Below are positions 9,413-18,177 of a stretch of DNA of 64,000 nt, piece after piece; positions within the stretch are counted from its first letter, which is position 1; each line of letters starts with the position of its first letter. The notes below the pieces were generated by a model. That model was not told the DNA's origin, did not search any database, and saw only the letters and a list, made by a program, of their open reading frames with translations. This DNA comes from Bacteroidales bacterium (GTDB lineage Bacteria > Bacteroidota > Bacteroidia > Bacteroidales > UBA932): positions 1 to 64,000 of the forward strand of contig JAFUFP010000047.1 in NCBI GenBank assembly GCA_017469845.1. Reading direction: 5' to 3'. Made by a program: the position numbers and the translations under genes.

Positions 9413-9420
9413 TAATTTTG
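9413..9420 (+). promoter_or_regulatory. -7 box of phosphatidyltransferase cluster
   Basis: Plus-strand TAATTTTG, 116 bases before the ATG at 9536. No clear -33 element. The long leader (about 110 bases) holds nothing I recognise. Confidence 0.4.
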
Positions 9421-9535
9421 TAAGAATTATTCTGCCGGAAAGTGAGAGAGCCGGCAGAATCCCTCCGGGAAGTGTCAGGGCGGAGAAGGACTCTTCGCCG
9501 AAAGAGATCCCGGAAACAGATCAATTTTTTGGATC

Positions 9536-10255
9536 ATGGAAAATACTGAAACGAAACGTGAACAGTCGCAAAGGATACAGACTTCGATTCTGAATGCGGC
9601 CGAGAAGAAGGCCCTCGTATGGATGGGGCAAAGGATGCCGAGGTGGATAACTTCGGATATGATGACGGCGTTCGGAACCATAGGAGCCGTCGTCATAGCT
9701 GTTGGATACTATCTTTCGGGACAGAATGTCGCATTCCTTTGGCTGGCCTCACTCGGGTTCGTCATGAACTGGTTCGGAGATTCCCTGGACGGGACCATCG
9801 CCAGGGTGCGCAACCAGCAGAGACCCGTTTACGGCTTTTTCGTCGACCATACTGTCGATGTGGTCAACGAGACGATAATGTTCATAGGAATGGGTCTTTC
9901 GCCCCTTATGAACCTTGATTTGGCCCTTATGATATTGGCGGCCTACCTGATGCTGTCGGTGTACGTGTACATAAGTGCGCACTTAAAGGGCGAGTTCCGC
10001 CTCACCTACGCCAAGATGGGACCCACTGAGCTGAGGATAATAGCCATTCTGATGAACACCCTTTTCATCTTCGTCCGTCCGCTCCGTGAGTTCTCGGTAT
10101 CGACCCGCATCCTGGGACAGGACCTCAGCCTGGGTGTTCTCGACCTTGCAGGAATTGTCATTCTCGTCGCCCTTCTGGCGGCATATTTCGTGAGCATCAT
10201 CAGGGATGCGAGGGAATACGCCAAGAAAGAACCTCTTCCGAGAAACGACAAATAA
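9536..10255 (+). CDS. CDP-alcohol phosphatidyltransferase family protein
   Basis: A 239-residue inner membrane protein of about six transmembrane segments. The complete family motif is present: Asp82, Asp85, Gly86, Ala89, Arg90, Gly100, Asp104 and Asp108. Such enzymes join a CDP-activated lipid to an alcohol, as in phosphatidylglycerol or phosphatidylinositol synthesis. The charged N-terminus of about 40 residues precedes the first segment. First gene of a rightward cluster, 11 bases before an acyltransferase gene, which supports a role in lipid assembly. The acceptor alcohol cannot be told from sequence. Confidence 0.85.
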   Translation: MENTETKREQSQRIQTSILNAAEKKALVWMGQRMPRWITSDMMTAFGTIGAVVIAVGYYLSGQNVAFLWLASLGFVMNWFGDSLDGTIARVRNQQRPVYGFFVDHTVDVVNETIMFIGMGLSPLMNLDLALMILAAYLMLSVYVYISAHLKGEFRLTYAKMGPTELRIIAILMNTLFIFVRPLREFSVSTRILGQDLSLGVLDLAGIVILVALLAAYFVSIIRDAREYAKKEPLPRNDK

Positions 10256-10266
10256 TTCTTTTTGAT

Positions 10267-11121
10267 ATGGCTCTGCTCCCCGATGAAGAACTCCTGTCGT
10301 TGTCACCCTTTTTCGCTACGGGAAAGGGGAAGGCGCTCATGTCGTTTCTTCGCCGGGTAGTCCTTCCTTCTTTCACGAAACTTTACGAAAAGAATGAGGA
10401 ATACCATGGGGCCGAGTTCGCCGACCATGTGCTTCGGGATCAGGGGGTCGACTACCTGGTAGGCGGGGTGGATGTTCTCCGGAACCTTCCGGATGGACCC
10501 TTCATCACTGTCTCGAACCATCCTTACGGTGGTGTTGACGGCCTTGTGCTCGTCGACCTTATCCGTCATCTGAAACCGGATTTCATGGTGATGGTGAATA
10601 AGATCCTCTCTGTCCTCCATCCCATGGAGGAGGCGTTCATAAGCGTAACTCCCAACGGAGAGTCCGTCGGTAAGCCTACACTCGAGAGCATATCCGGAAC
10701 CCGTAGGGCTCTTGCGCATATACGTGAGGGCCACCCTTTGGGACTTTTCCCTTCCGGGGCAGTTTCCGACCTTTCCCTGAAGGAGGGACGAATCCGTGAC
10801 CGCCAGTGGCAGAAACCAATAATAAAGTTCATAATGAAGGCGGGCGTTCCCGTCATTCCGGTTAGGTTCTTCGACAGGAATACCCTGTTTTACTATATTC
10901 TCGGGCTCATTGACTGGAGGGTGAGGCTTCTGCGGCTTCCGAAGGAAGTCACCAACAAAGGTGGCAAGATCCTCCGGGTAGCTTTCGGAGAACCGATTTC
11001 TCCAGAGAGGCAGGCCCTTTTCGGGAACGATCCCGATGCATTCGGGAAGTTCCTGCGTGAAAGCGTATACGGAATGCCTCTTCCGGAAAAGTTCATCAAA
11101 AGGAGCGAACTGTGTCTGTAG
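10267..11121 (+). CDS. PlsC-like lysophospholipid/glycerolipid acyltransferase
   Basis: A 284-residue acyltransferase-fold protein. The active-site block is SNHPYGGVDG (His85, Asp91), spaced His-x5-Asp rather than the usual His-x4-Asp; this NHPxGG(V/L)DG form is common in Bacteroidetes acyltransferases. LFPSGAVS near residue 162 is the phosphate-binding block. The likely job is O-acylation of a lysolipid at the inner membrane; a glycine-lipid GlsA-like role is possible but no glsB-like gene is adjacent. It overlaps the next gene by 10 bases, so translation is probably coupled. Confidence 0.75.
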   Translation: MALLPDEELLSLSPFFATGKGKALMSFLRRVVLPSFTKLYEKNEEYHGAEFADHVLRDQGVDYLVGGVDVLRNLPDGPFITVSNHPYGGVDGLVLVDLIRHLKPDFMVMVNKILSVLHPMEEAFISVTPNGESVGKPTLESISGTRRALAHIREGHPLGLFPSGAVSDLSLKEGRIRDRQWQKPIIKFIMKAGVPVIPVRFFDRNTLFYYILGLIDWRVRLLRLPKEVTNKGGKILRVAFGEPISPERQALFGNDPDAFGKFLRESVYGMPLPEKFIKRSELCL

Positions 11122-12362
11122 ACGGGAAGCATTTCTTCGATGCCCTCATCGTAGGCGGCGGAGCGGCGGGATGCTTTCTCGCCTGTGAACTTGCGCGTCT
11201 TCGTCCGGATAAGAGCATAGCTGTAGCCGATGCCGGTGACACTACCCTCAAGAAAGTCGCCATAACGGGCGGGGGAAGGTGCAATCTCACGAACTCCTTC
11301 GCCGCTATCCGTAACCTTCGGGAAGCTTATCCCCGGGGAGACAAACTTATGCGTAAATGCCTTTCCGTCTTCGGATGGGAAGATACCTGGAAATGGTTCA
11401 ATTCGGAAGGGGTGGAACTTGTCCTTCAGGATGACAACTGCGTATTTCCCGCTTCGCAGGATGCGATGCAGATAGTGAGGACCCTTCAGAACCTGATGAG
11501 GAAAAGGGGAGTGAGGGTGTTTTCCGGAGAGAGAATAACGGCCGTTTCACATGAAGAGGGACTTTTCACCTGCCTTTCTTCTTCCGGAAGTTCGTTTTGT
11601 TCCAAGGCGCTCGCCATTACAGCCGGCGGAGCCACTCCTTCCATCCTCTCGATGATGGAAGGGCTTCCCGTTTCCATCGAGAAACCCGTCCCTTCGCTCT
11701 TCACATTCAAATGCCCGGATCCTCTTCTCCGCTCCCTTATGGGGACCGTCGTCGGGAATGCCTGCACATCGATTGCAGGAACGAAGTTTTCGTCTTCCGG
11801 ACCTCTGCTTCTGACGGACTGGGGACTCAGCGGTCCCGCCGCTCTGAAACTTTCCTCATATGCGGCGCGGTTCCTTTCCGAGAATGAGTACAAGTGCACT
11901 GTCCTTGTCGGATGGATGGGGGACCTTTCAAGGGAAGAAACCGCTTCCGTGATAGGAAAACTTTTGTCCTCTTCACCCAAGAAGCAGCTTAAGGGGGTTC
12001 ATCCCGAGGGACTCACTTCAAGGCTATGGACCTATATAATGGGCAAAGCCGGTCTTAGGGAAGACATCCTTTGCTCCGAAGTCGGAGCCAAAGGCATGAA
12101 CCGTCTGGTGGAAGTCCTTTGTTCCGACCAGATCAAGGTCGAGGGCCGGGCGAAATTCAAGGAAGAGTTCGTAACCTGCGGGGGAGTGTCCCTTAAGGAT
12201 GTCGACTCCTCCACTTTGCAGTGCCGGAATCTTCCGGGACTTTTCTTCGCGGGGGAGGTCCTGGACGTGGACGCGATTACGGGAGGATTCAACCTGCAGG
12301 CGGCCTGGTCAACGGGAATGGTCGCGGCGCGTGGAATGAGTTCCTTCCTCGGGGCGCTTTGA
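11112..12362 (+). CDS. BaiN/HI0933-family FAD-dependent oxidoreductase
   Basis: A 416-residue flavoprotein with the N-terminal dinucleotide motif GGGAAG (residues 15-20) and the family hallmark GGGRCNLTNS near residues 53-62; the C-terminal FAGEVLDVDAITGGFNLQ block completes the FAD site. Members include YhiN and BaiN; most have no proven substrate. The start is GTG at 11112, backed by AGGAG at 11101-11105, one of the few clear Shine-Dalgarno sites in the window; it overlaps the acyltransferase stop by 10 bases. It is therefore the third gene of the lipid-type cluster, although the same family is widespread in unrelated contexts. Confidence 0.85.
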   Translation: MSVDGKHFFDALIVGGGAAGCFLACELARLRPDKSIAVADAGDTTLKKVAITGGGRCNLTNSFAAIRNLREAYPRGDKLMRKCLSVFGWEDTWKWFNSEGVELVLQDDNCVFPASQDAMQIVRTLQNLMRKRGVRVFSGERITAVSHEEGLFTCLSSSGSSFCSKALAITAGGATPSILSMMEGLPVSIEKPVPSLFTFKCPDPLLRSLMGTVVGNACTSIAGTKFSSSGPLLLTDWGLSGPAALKLSSYAARFLSENEYKCTVLVGWMGDLSREETASVIGKLLSSSPKKQLKGVHPEGLTSRLWTYIMGKAGLREDILCSEVGAKGMNRLVEVLCSDQIKVEGRAKFKEEFVTCGGVSLKDVDSSTLQCRNLPGLFFAGEVLDVDAITGGFNLQAAWSTGMVAARGMSSFLGAL

Positions 12363-12419
12363 CTTCTTTTCTCCGTTCTCATTTCCCTTGCATAAAACTT
12401 CACCTCTGGGAAAAGCGTC

Positions 12420-12450
12420 TTGCTCGGGTGTCGTTTTATCGCTATCTTTG
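12420..12450 (+). promoter_or_regulatory. Promoter of flavodiiron protein gene
   Basis: TATCTTTG at 12443-12450 with TTGC at 12420-12423 and a 19-base spacer, about 50 bases before the ATG at 12499. Confidence 0.7.
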
Positions 12451-12498
12451 CATTCCTTGAAAGTAAAACAGGATAAACCCATATAATTGATTCAGAAA

Positions 12499-13695
12499 AT
12501 GGCAAGGACAGTTTCCGAAGACATTCTTTACATAGGTGCTGATGACCTCAATATCGATCTTTTCGAAAGTCAGTATCCCGTTCCCGACGGAATGGCGTAC
12601 AATTCATACGTGATACTCGACGAGAAGGTCGCGATCATGGATACAATAGACAGCAGAGCCGCTGAACAGTGGAAGGAGAACCTTTCCGCCGCACTCGGTG
12701 GAAGGACTCCCGATTATCTCGTTGTCCAGCATCTCGAACCCGACCACTCTTCCCTCATCGGATATGTGATGGACACTTACCCGGGGGTCAAGATAGTGGC
12801 ATCGGCCAAGGCCGTTTCCATGCTGCCCCAGTTCTTCGGCGGAGTCTCCTTCGAAGGAAGGACGGTATCCGTCAAGGAAGGGGACACACTTCCCCTCGGA
12901 AAGCATACTCTGAAGTTCGTCATGGCTCCCATGGTCCACTGGCCCGAGGTGATGGTGTCTTTCGACATCGAGCACGGAATCCTTTTCAGTGCCGACGCTT
13001 TCGGAAAGTTCGGTGCCCTCGGAAAGTGCGGATTCTGGGGTGAGGAAGACTCCGACTGGGCATGTGAAGGAAGAAGGTACTACTTCAACATCTGCGGAAA
13101 ATACGGCATGCAGGTGCAGAACCTCCTCAAGAAAGCGGCTGGATTGGACATCAAGATGATATGCCCTCTCCATGGTCCGGTTCTCAGGGAGAATCTCGGA
13201 TACTATCTCGGTCTTTATCAGACTTGGAGCAGCTATGCACCCGAGAGTGAGGGAGTTTTCGTGGCGTATGCTTCCATCCACGGAGGAACTAAGGCCGTGG
13301 CCGAGAAGTTCGCCGAGATCCTGAAGGCGAAAGGGGCGAAGAAGGTGGCCATTTCGGACCTTTGCCGTGACGACCAGGCGGAAGCCGTCGAAGACGCTTT
13401 CCGTTACCCTGTCACTGTTGTCGCCGCCTGTTCATACGATGCCGGTCTATTCCCTCCGGCCCATTCCTTCATCCATCATCTCCAGGACAAGGGATGGCAG
13501 AAAAGGAAAGTCGGTCTGATCGAGAACGGCTCATGGGCTCCTTCAGCAGGAAGGGTTATGAAGGAGATGTTCTCCACGATGAAGGCGATCGAGATCGCTG
13601 AACCTATGGTGACGATCAAGAGCCGCATGAAGGACAGTGACATTCCCGCTCTGGAGGCTCTCGCGGACGCTCTCCTTTCCGCGCCTCAGCAGTAA
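12499..13695 (+). CDS. Flavodiiron protein (oxygen/nitric oxide reductase)
   Basis: A 398-residue cytoplasmic protein with a metallo-beta-lactamase-type diiron domain (residues 1-250) and a flavodoxin domain (about 255-398). Iron ligands are visible as HLEPDH (His78, Glu80, Asp82, His83), MVHWPE, FSADAFG and CPLHGPV. Flavodiiron proteins reduce O2 to water or NO to N2O, taking electrons from rubredoxin or a similar donor, and protect anaerobes. No rubredoxin domain is fused and no rubredoxin gene is adjacent. ATG 12499 (MARTVSED) is preferred to the TTG at 12487. It stands alone between a promoter and a terminator. Confidence 0.92.
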   Translation: MARTVSEDILYIGADDLNIDLFESQYPVPDGMAYNSYVILDEKVAIMDTIDSRAAEQWKENLSAALGGRTPDYLVVQHLEPDHSSLIGYVMDTYPGVKIVASAKAVSMLPQFFGGVSFEGRTVSVKEGDTLPLGKHTLKFVMAPMVHWPEVMVSFDIEHGILFSADAFGKFGALGKCGFWGEEDSDWACEGRRYYFNICGKYGMQVQNLLKKAAGLDIKMICPLHGPVLRENLGYYLGLYQTWSSYAPESEGVFVAYASIHGGTKAVAEKFAEILKAKGAKKVAISDLCRDDQAEAVEDAFRYPVTVVAACSYDAGLFPPAHSFIHHLQDKGWQKRKVGLIENGSWAPSAGRVMKEMFSTMKAIEIAEPMVTIKSRMKDSDIPALEALADALLSAPQQ

Positions 13696-13721
13696 GACTT
13701 CGACATGGTCTTGAAGACAAG

Positions 13722-13760
13722 ATGCCGGAGCTTCCTTAAGTGGAAGTCCCGGCATTTTTC
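13722..13760. terminator. Terminator between convergent genes
   Basis: A stem formed by ATGCCGG..CTTCC (13722-13735) and GGAAG..CCGGCAT (13742-13755) with a two-base mismatch and a short loop, followed by five T on the plus strand. Confidence 0.7.
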
Positions 13761-13796
13761 TTATCCATCTTCAGGAATCCGTCTACAGTATCTACC

Positions 13797-14486
13797 TTAG
13801 GGTAGGGCCAGATCGAACAACTTTTCAGGAGAATCCCCGTATCCGCGGATGACGGAGTCCGCTCCCAACGAAAGGAGAGTGTCTTCACTCAGCATCGAAC
13901 TTACTCCAATGACCCTTCCGGCTCCGGCCCTTACGGCGGAAGTGATGCCGGAAGATGCGTCTTCGAAGACCGTCACTTCTTCGGGGGAGAGTCCCAGATG
14001 ACCAATGGCCTTGAGGTAGATGTCCGGTTCGGGTTTTCCCCGGAAGCTTCCGTCATCGTAGATGATGTCTTTTCTCCCGAACCATCTGTCAAGGGAGAAA
14101 GTCTCGAAATAGAAATCCACGTTTCCTTTTGGTGATGCGGTGGCGATAGCTATCGGTATACCCTTGTCTTTCAGATAATCAAGGAAAGCGGGAACCCCTT
14201 CCGCCAGGGTTACTCTTCCGGTGGAATGACACAAAGCTCTGTAGTGAACTTCTTTCTTCTCGACGAGAAGGTCGACTTCCTCCCTGGAGAAATCCCTTCC
14301 GAGAAAATATTTGAACGTCACGGCGGCGTTTCTTCCGTGCATGTGCTCCTGCAGTTCTTCGTATGTGACTTCTCTTCCCGCGTAGTCTCTGAAGAATCTT
14401 CTCCAGGCTTCCTCCTGGAGATCCGCATCAAAAAACAGTGTGCCGTTGAAATCGAATACGATAGCTTTGAGTCCTTTCTGCCCCAT
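13797..14486 (-). CDS. HAD-superfamily phosphatase, beta-phosphoglucomutase-like
   Basis: A 229-residue soluble HAD hydrolase with a helical cap (about residues 18-85). Motif I is DFNGTL, so the second Asp of the usual DxDxT is Asn; motif II is ATASPKG, and motifs III/IV are GKPEPD and FEDASSG. The cap type and motif IV place it with PGMB/GPH-like sugar phosphatases. The Asn variant occurs in some Bacteroidetes HADs, so activity should not be excluded. Substrate unknown. Monocistronic, convergent with the flavodiiron gene. Confidence 0.8.
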   Translation of the reverse strand: MGQKGLKAIVFDFNGTLFFDADLQEEAWRRFFRDYAGREVTYEELQEHMHGRNAAVTFKYFLGRDFSREEVDLLVEKKEVHYRALCHSTGRVTLAEGVPAFLDYLKDKGIPIAIATASPKGNVDFYFETFSLDRWFGRKDIIYDDGSFRGKPEPDIYLKAIGHLGLSPEEVTVFEDASSGITSAVRAGAGRVIGVSSMLSEDTLLSLGADSVIRGYGDSPEKLFDLALP

Positions 14487-14643
14487 ATGGTGAAATAGTT
14501 TTTGTTAGCCTGCCATCAACTTCTATGCCTTGTCAGACATTGTAAGTCCGGAGGTGTTATCTTCGGGGAGATAAGGAAGGAAGAATCGGCTGAATCCCGA
14601 AAACTTTTCTTCGGAAAAAACGCTTACTTAAAAAATTATGAAC

Positions 14644-14651
14644 TATATTTG
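14644..14651 (+). promoter_or_regulatory. -7 box of tRNA-Ala gene
   Basis: TATATTTG, exact match to TAnnTTTG, 12 bases upstream of the tRNA 5' end. No clear -33 element. Confidence 0.55.
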
Positions 14652-14662
14652 CATCCGCTTTC

Positions 14663-14735
14663 GGGGTATTAGCTCAGTTGGTAGAGCGTCAGGTTCGCAA
14701 TCTGAAGGTCAGGGGTTCGATCCCCCTATGCTCCA
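14663..14735 (+). tRNA. tRNA-Ala (anticodon CGC)
   Basis: A 73-base cloverleaf. Acceptor stem GGGGTAT pairs with ATGCTCC, including the G3-U70 wobble pair that marks alanine tRNAs; D stem GCTC/GAGC; anticodon stem TCAGG/TCTGA with loop TTCGCAA, giving anticodon CGC (codon GCG); T stem AGGGG/CCCCT with TTCGATC. Discriminator base A; CCA is not encoded. A terminator follows at once. Confidence 0.95.
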
Positions 14736-14740
14736 CTTGG

Positions 14741-14772
14741 ATCCCTCTCAGAATAGTCTGAGAGGGATTTTG
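14741..14772 (+). terminator. Terminator after tRNA-Ala
   Basis: Perfect 12-base stem: ATCCCTCTCAGA (14741-14752) and TCTGAGAGGGAT (14757-14768) with a four-base loop, followed by T. Confidence 0.85.
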
Positions 14773-15068
14773 AGTTATTGCAAGTTATTGATTTTACGTT
14801 TCGGTAATGTGTTGATAATAAGGGTTTTTATGTGCAGAAGGGGAAAATACCTCAATCCGGGACATCGGTCATTCTTTCCTTTCTCAATGTGGGTTAATTC
14901 GATTTGTCGCCTAGATCTTCCACCAAGATGTTTACGGTTTTGTAAAATAGTCTTTCTTTTGTTCAAAAGTCGCCCTGTATGGAGTATATGTATACGAAAT
15001 ATCCACTGCATCTGAAGATATCTACCGGTAAGATTCACAAGGCACAAAACAACCAAACCCAAATTCAC
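14773..15068. other. Non-coding gap after tRNA
   Basis: About 300 bases with visibly higher A+T than the neighbouring genes. No conserved protein, promoter or RNA structure is recognised; the open frames here look like chance. Confidence 0.4.
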
Positions 15069-15881
15069 ATGGAATCAATCTATCATATCGAAACAGATCT
15101 TGAGTGCAAGGTTCTCCATTACGGTACGGAACTCTGCATTGCCACTCCCGGACATGATGTATCGATAACTCTCAGGAAGGGTAGGCATAAACTAACTTTC
15201 ATCAGCACCGAGAATGCCCAGGACCAGTATACCATTTTCTATGAGGTCCCCGAGAATGATTTCGAGGATTGCATTGAGGTGAAGTTATGGGAAATATGCC
15301 GCTCCCGTTTGATAAAAGAGGGCAAGTTGGTAGACTTGGGTCTTTCCGTATTGTGGGCTTCATGCAATCTTGGAGCAACAAAACCTGAAGAGTTTGGAGA
15401 TTATTATGCGTGGGGAGAAACGGAGCCCAAAAAGGTTTATGACAGTGATACTTATAAATGGTATGACGGTGATAAATCCAATAAGTATTGCTATAGCGGT
15501 GTCAAGAAGATTCTTGATCAGGAAGATGATGCTGCCACTGTAAAATGTGGACGTAATTGGCGAATGCCGACTCATACTGAGTGGAAGGACCTGATAGAAA
15601 AGTGCTCATGGGTATCGACAACTCAGAATGGGGTCGAATGTTATAAAGTCACAGGTCCAAATGGGAATTCCGTCTTCTTTCCTGCTGCCGGTCTCCGGTT
15701 AGGTTCCGATATCAGCGAGATCGGTTTCCTTGGCGCCTATTGGTCTTCTTACCTCGGCACCGGTTGGTCTTCTTCTGGCTGCACGATAACCGCTTGGGGT
15801 GTGAACTTCAGTTACTCGGGTGTCTCCATGTTTAAAGACTTGCGTCAACGCGGGCGGTCTCTTCGCCCCGTCGCAGTATAG
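15069..15881 (+). CDS. FISUMP-type domain protein, no signal peptide
   Basis: A 270-residue protein without an export signal. Residues 1-75 are a beta-rich PEGA-like segment (ATPGHDVSITLRKGRHKLTF). From about residue 88 (LVDLGLSVLWASCNLGA) to the end it matches the Bacteroidetes/Fibrobacter FISUMP pattern: FGDYYAWGE, NWRMPTHTEW, FFPAAGLRLG, YWSS and RSLRPV. The domain is usually on surface or phage-tail-like proteins and its function is unknown. Codon use is more AT-rich than that of the flanking genes, and the gene lies right after a tRNA, so transfer is possible. The start at 15069 is chosen because the domain begins there; an earlier in-frame ATG lies at 14979. Confidence 0.7.
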   Translation: MESIYHIETDLECKVLHYGTELCIATPGHDVSITLRKGRHKLTFISTENAQDQYTIFYEVPENDFEDCIEVKLWEICRSRLIKEGKLVDLGLSVLWASCNLGATKPEEFGDYYAWGETEPKKVYDSDTYKWYDGDKSNKYCYSGVKKILDQEDDAATVKCGRNWRMPTHTEWKDLIEKCSWVSTTQNGVECYKVTGPNGNSVFFPAAGLRLGSDISEIGFLGAYWSSYLGTGWSSSGCTITAWGVNFSYSGVSMFKDLRQRGRSLRPVAV

Positions 15882-16248
15882 AGCCGGGTAAAGCCCGTCT
15901 TTTGATAAGGCGATTATTCACTTCCGGCAAATGTGACGGCAAACGGACAGGCGATAGGGAATGATTGAAAACTGGTTGTATCCGCAAATAAAATGTCATA
16001 CGGAGCCGTTCTGGACAATGATGCCCGGGACGGTTTTTTGTTTTTTTGCGCTTACGGCATTCAATAATCACGATCATTCTCGGGAAGTCATACATTCTTT
16101 CTCCCTCATGCAACCCGTCTACCTTGCCATTATCCTCTTCTGTGACGCTTGGTAGTGGTACCGCGGCCTTATGTCGTCTTCTTCTCTTGGTATTCTCGGA
16201 TGAATTGCCGAACTTGGTCCCCGAACTTGACATTTTTCCTTACATATC
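15882..16248. other. Intergenic region with no supported gene
   Basis: A terminator-like hairpin occupies 16006-16047. A 133-codon minus-strand frame crosses the region but passes through that hairpin and has no recognised domain, so no gene is called. Confidence 0.4.
16006..16047 (+). terminator. Terminator
   Basis: CCGTTCTGG (16006-16014) pairs with CCGGGACGG (16025-16033), using two G-U pairs, followed by a long T-rich run (16034-16047). Confidence 0.65.
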
Positions 16249-18099
16249 ATGAAGAAGATACTTTCCTTTTCGCTTTTTCTCATTCTCCTTTCCCTCGTTT
16301 CCTTTGGGCAGGAGATAACCCAGGAGTGGCTCAGGCGGAACTATTCAAAGAAGGAAGTGATGATTCCGATGAGGGACGGGATATCCCTGAGCACAGTCAT
16401 TTACGAACCTCTGGACGGGAAGGAGCATCCCATAATACTTTCCAGAACCCCCTATGGCATCGCTCCTTACGGGGAAGGTTATATGGGCAATCTCTCGCGG
16501 GAGATGAGCGAATTCTCCCGGAACAGGTACATAATCGTATACCAAAGCGTCAGGGGAACTTTCCTCAGCGAAGGGGAGTTCATGAACATCCGTCCGGTCT
16601 CCAAGGACGGAAGTCCTGATGAGGTGACGGATACATATGACACTATAGAGTACCTCGTCAAGAATACCGACAACAACGGTTCCGTCGGAATCAAGGGAGT
16701 CTCTTACCCCGGATTCTATTCCACCCTTGCATCCCTGTGCGGTCATCCCGCGCTGAAAGCGGTTTCACCGCAGGCACCCGTCACTGACTGGTGGAAGGGC
16801 GATGACGTACACCATAACGGTGTTTTCATGGTAGCCGACATGTATTCGTTCGGACTGTCTTTCTTCCGGCGAAGGGAGGCTCCCACCACGAATTGGCGGA
16901 GTCCTGTCCTTTCCATAGACGACAATATCTACCCCTGGTATCTCGCACATCCGGATTTCATTTCCCTTACTGAACCGCTGAGTGAAAGGCTTCCCTTCTG
17001 GGACGAAATCCTCACCCATCCGGATTATGACTCCTTCTGGGAAGAAAGGTCTCCCCTCAGGCATCTTTCCGATGTCAAACCCGCCATCCTCGTGGTGGGA
17101 GGGGAGTTCGATGCCGAGGATTGCTGGGGCGCCCTTGCTACCTACAAGGCGTATGCATCCCTCAACCCCCGCAGTAACATACACTTCATTTTCGGCCCGT
17201 GGCCGCATGGCGGATGGAGGGAGGTGAACTATCCCCGCGAGGGAATCCCTTTCACGATGGACGGATCTTTCTTCGGAGACGGCGCCATCCGGTATTTCGT
17301 TGAAGATGTGGAGTATCCTTTCTTCGCGTACTACCTGGAGGGGAAGGGCGAAAAGCCCTCTGCGGTGGAAGTGATCCCTTCCGTAGCGGCAGGGTCGGTA
17401 GGGGATTATGATCCCGTCTCCCTTTCAAAGAAATACTCTTCCTGGCCGCCCCGGGACGCTACCACGACATTGAGAATGTATCTTGGTGAAAGCGGAACTT
17501 TGTCTGAAACAGCACCGTCCGGAAGGTCATCTTCCGACAAGTACGTTTCCGATCCTTCGGATCCTGTCCCTTACTATCATAAGGATTCAAGGAGCAGGGA
17601 CAGGGACTATATGGCCGGTGACCAGAGGTTCGCTTCCCTCCGGAGCGATGTACTTTGCTATACAGGGGACGTCCTTACTGACACTCTCAAGGTCGAAGGT
17701 CCACTGAAGGTTCACCTCAAGGTTTCCCTCAGCACCTCCGATGCTGATTTCATCGTGAAGCTCATCGACGTCCGTCCCGACGGATACCAGATGCTTGTGA
17801 GGATGGAGGCTATGAGAGGAAGATACAGAAAGAGCCTGTCGAAACCCTCTCCGATGAAGCCGGGAAAGAAGGAAACTGTAGAGTGGGAGATGCCTGATGT
17901 CGCACACTACTTCCTGCCCGGGCACCGTCTGATGGTTCAGGTCCAGTCCACTTGTTTCCCCCTTATGGCTCTCAGTCCCCAATTCTTCCAGAAGAACCCC
18001 TATACGGTGCCTTTCAGTCAGTACAGGAAAACTGATGTTGTAATCTACCATCAAAAGAAGGCGGCATCCTGGATGGAACTTCCTGTGGTTCAGGAATAA
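16249..18099 (+). CDS. Exported CocE/NonD-family (S15) hydrolase
   Basis: A 616-residue protein with a type I signal peptide (cleavage after about residue 20). An alpha/beta-hydrolase domain with nucleophile Ser152 in GVSYPG, acid Asp in GGEFDAED and His in GPWPHGGW is followed by the jelly-roll C-terminal domain typical of X-Pro dipeptidyl-peptidase-like and alpha-amino-acid-ester-hydrolase proteins (MAGDQRFASLRSD onward). It cleaves an ester or amide bond in the periplasm or outside; the exact substrate is open. It lies upstream of the glycan-degrading genes but has its own terminator, so it is not clearly part of that system. Confidence 0.85.
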   Translation: MKKILSFSLFLILLSLVSFGQEITQEWLRRNYSKKEVMIPMRDGISLSTVIYEPLDGKEHPIILSRTPYGIAPYGEGYMGNLSREMSEFSRNRYIIVYQSVRGTFLSEGEFMNIRPVSKDGSPDEVTDTYDTIEYLVKNTDNNGSVGIKGVSYPGFYSTLASLCGHPALKAVSPQAPVTDWWKGDDVHHNGVFMVADMYSFGLSFFRRREAPTTNWRSPVLSIDDNIYPWYLAHPDFISLTEPLSERLPFWDEILTHPDYDSFWEERSPLRHLSDVKPAILVVGGEFDAEDCWGALATYKAYASLNPRSNIHFIFGPWPHGGWREVNYPREGIPFTMDGSFFGDGAIRYFVEDVEYPFFAYYLEGKGEKPSAVEVIPSVAAGSVGDYDPVSLSKKYSSWPPRDATTTLRMYLGESGTLSETAPSGRSSSDKYVSDPSDPVPYYHKDSRSRDRDYMAGDQRFASLRSDVLCYTGDVLTDTLKVEGPLKVHLKVSLSTSDADFIVKLIDVRPDGYQMLVRMEAMRGRYRKSLSKPSPMKPGKKETVEWEMPDVAHYFLPGHRLMVQVQSTCFPLMALSPQFFQKNPYTVPFSQYRKTDVVIYHQKKAASWMELPVVQE

Positions 18100-18138
18100 T
18101 GATTGCAATCCATCAGATAGAACAGTTGTTAGCATTTT

Positions 18139-18177
18139 GGTGACCTTCAAGTTTCAGGACTGGAGGTCACCTTTTTT
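18139..18177 (+). terminator. Terminator after S15 hydrolase gene
   Basis: GGTGACCT (18139-18146) pairs with AGGTCACC (18164-18171), followed by six T. Stem and loop together are similar to a hairpin at 44386-44418. Confidence 0.8.

Noticed and set aside
15832..16233. 133-codon minus-strand frame after the FISUMP gene
   Set aside because: It runs through a terminator hairpin and overlaps the end of the FISUMP gene; composition is basic and low-complexity, with no known domain.
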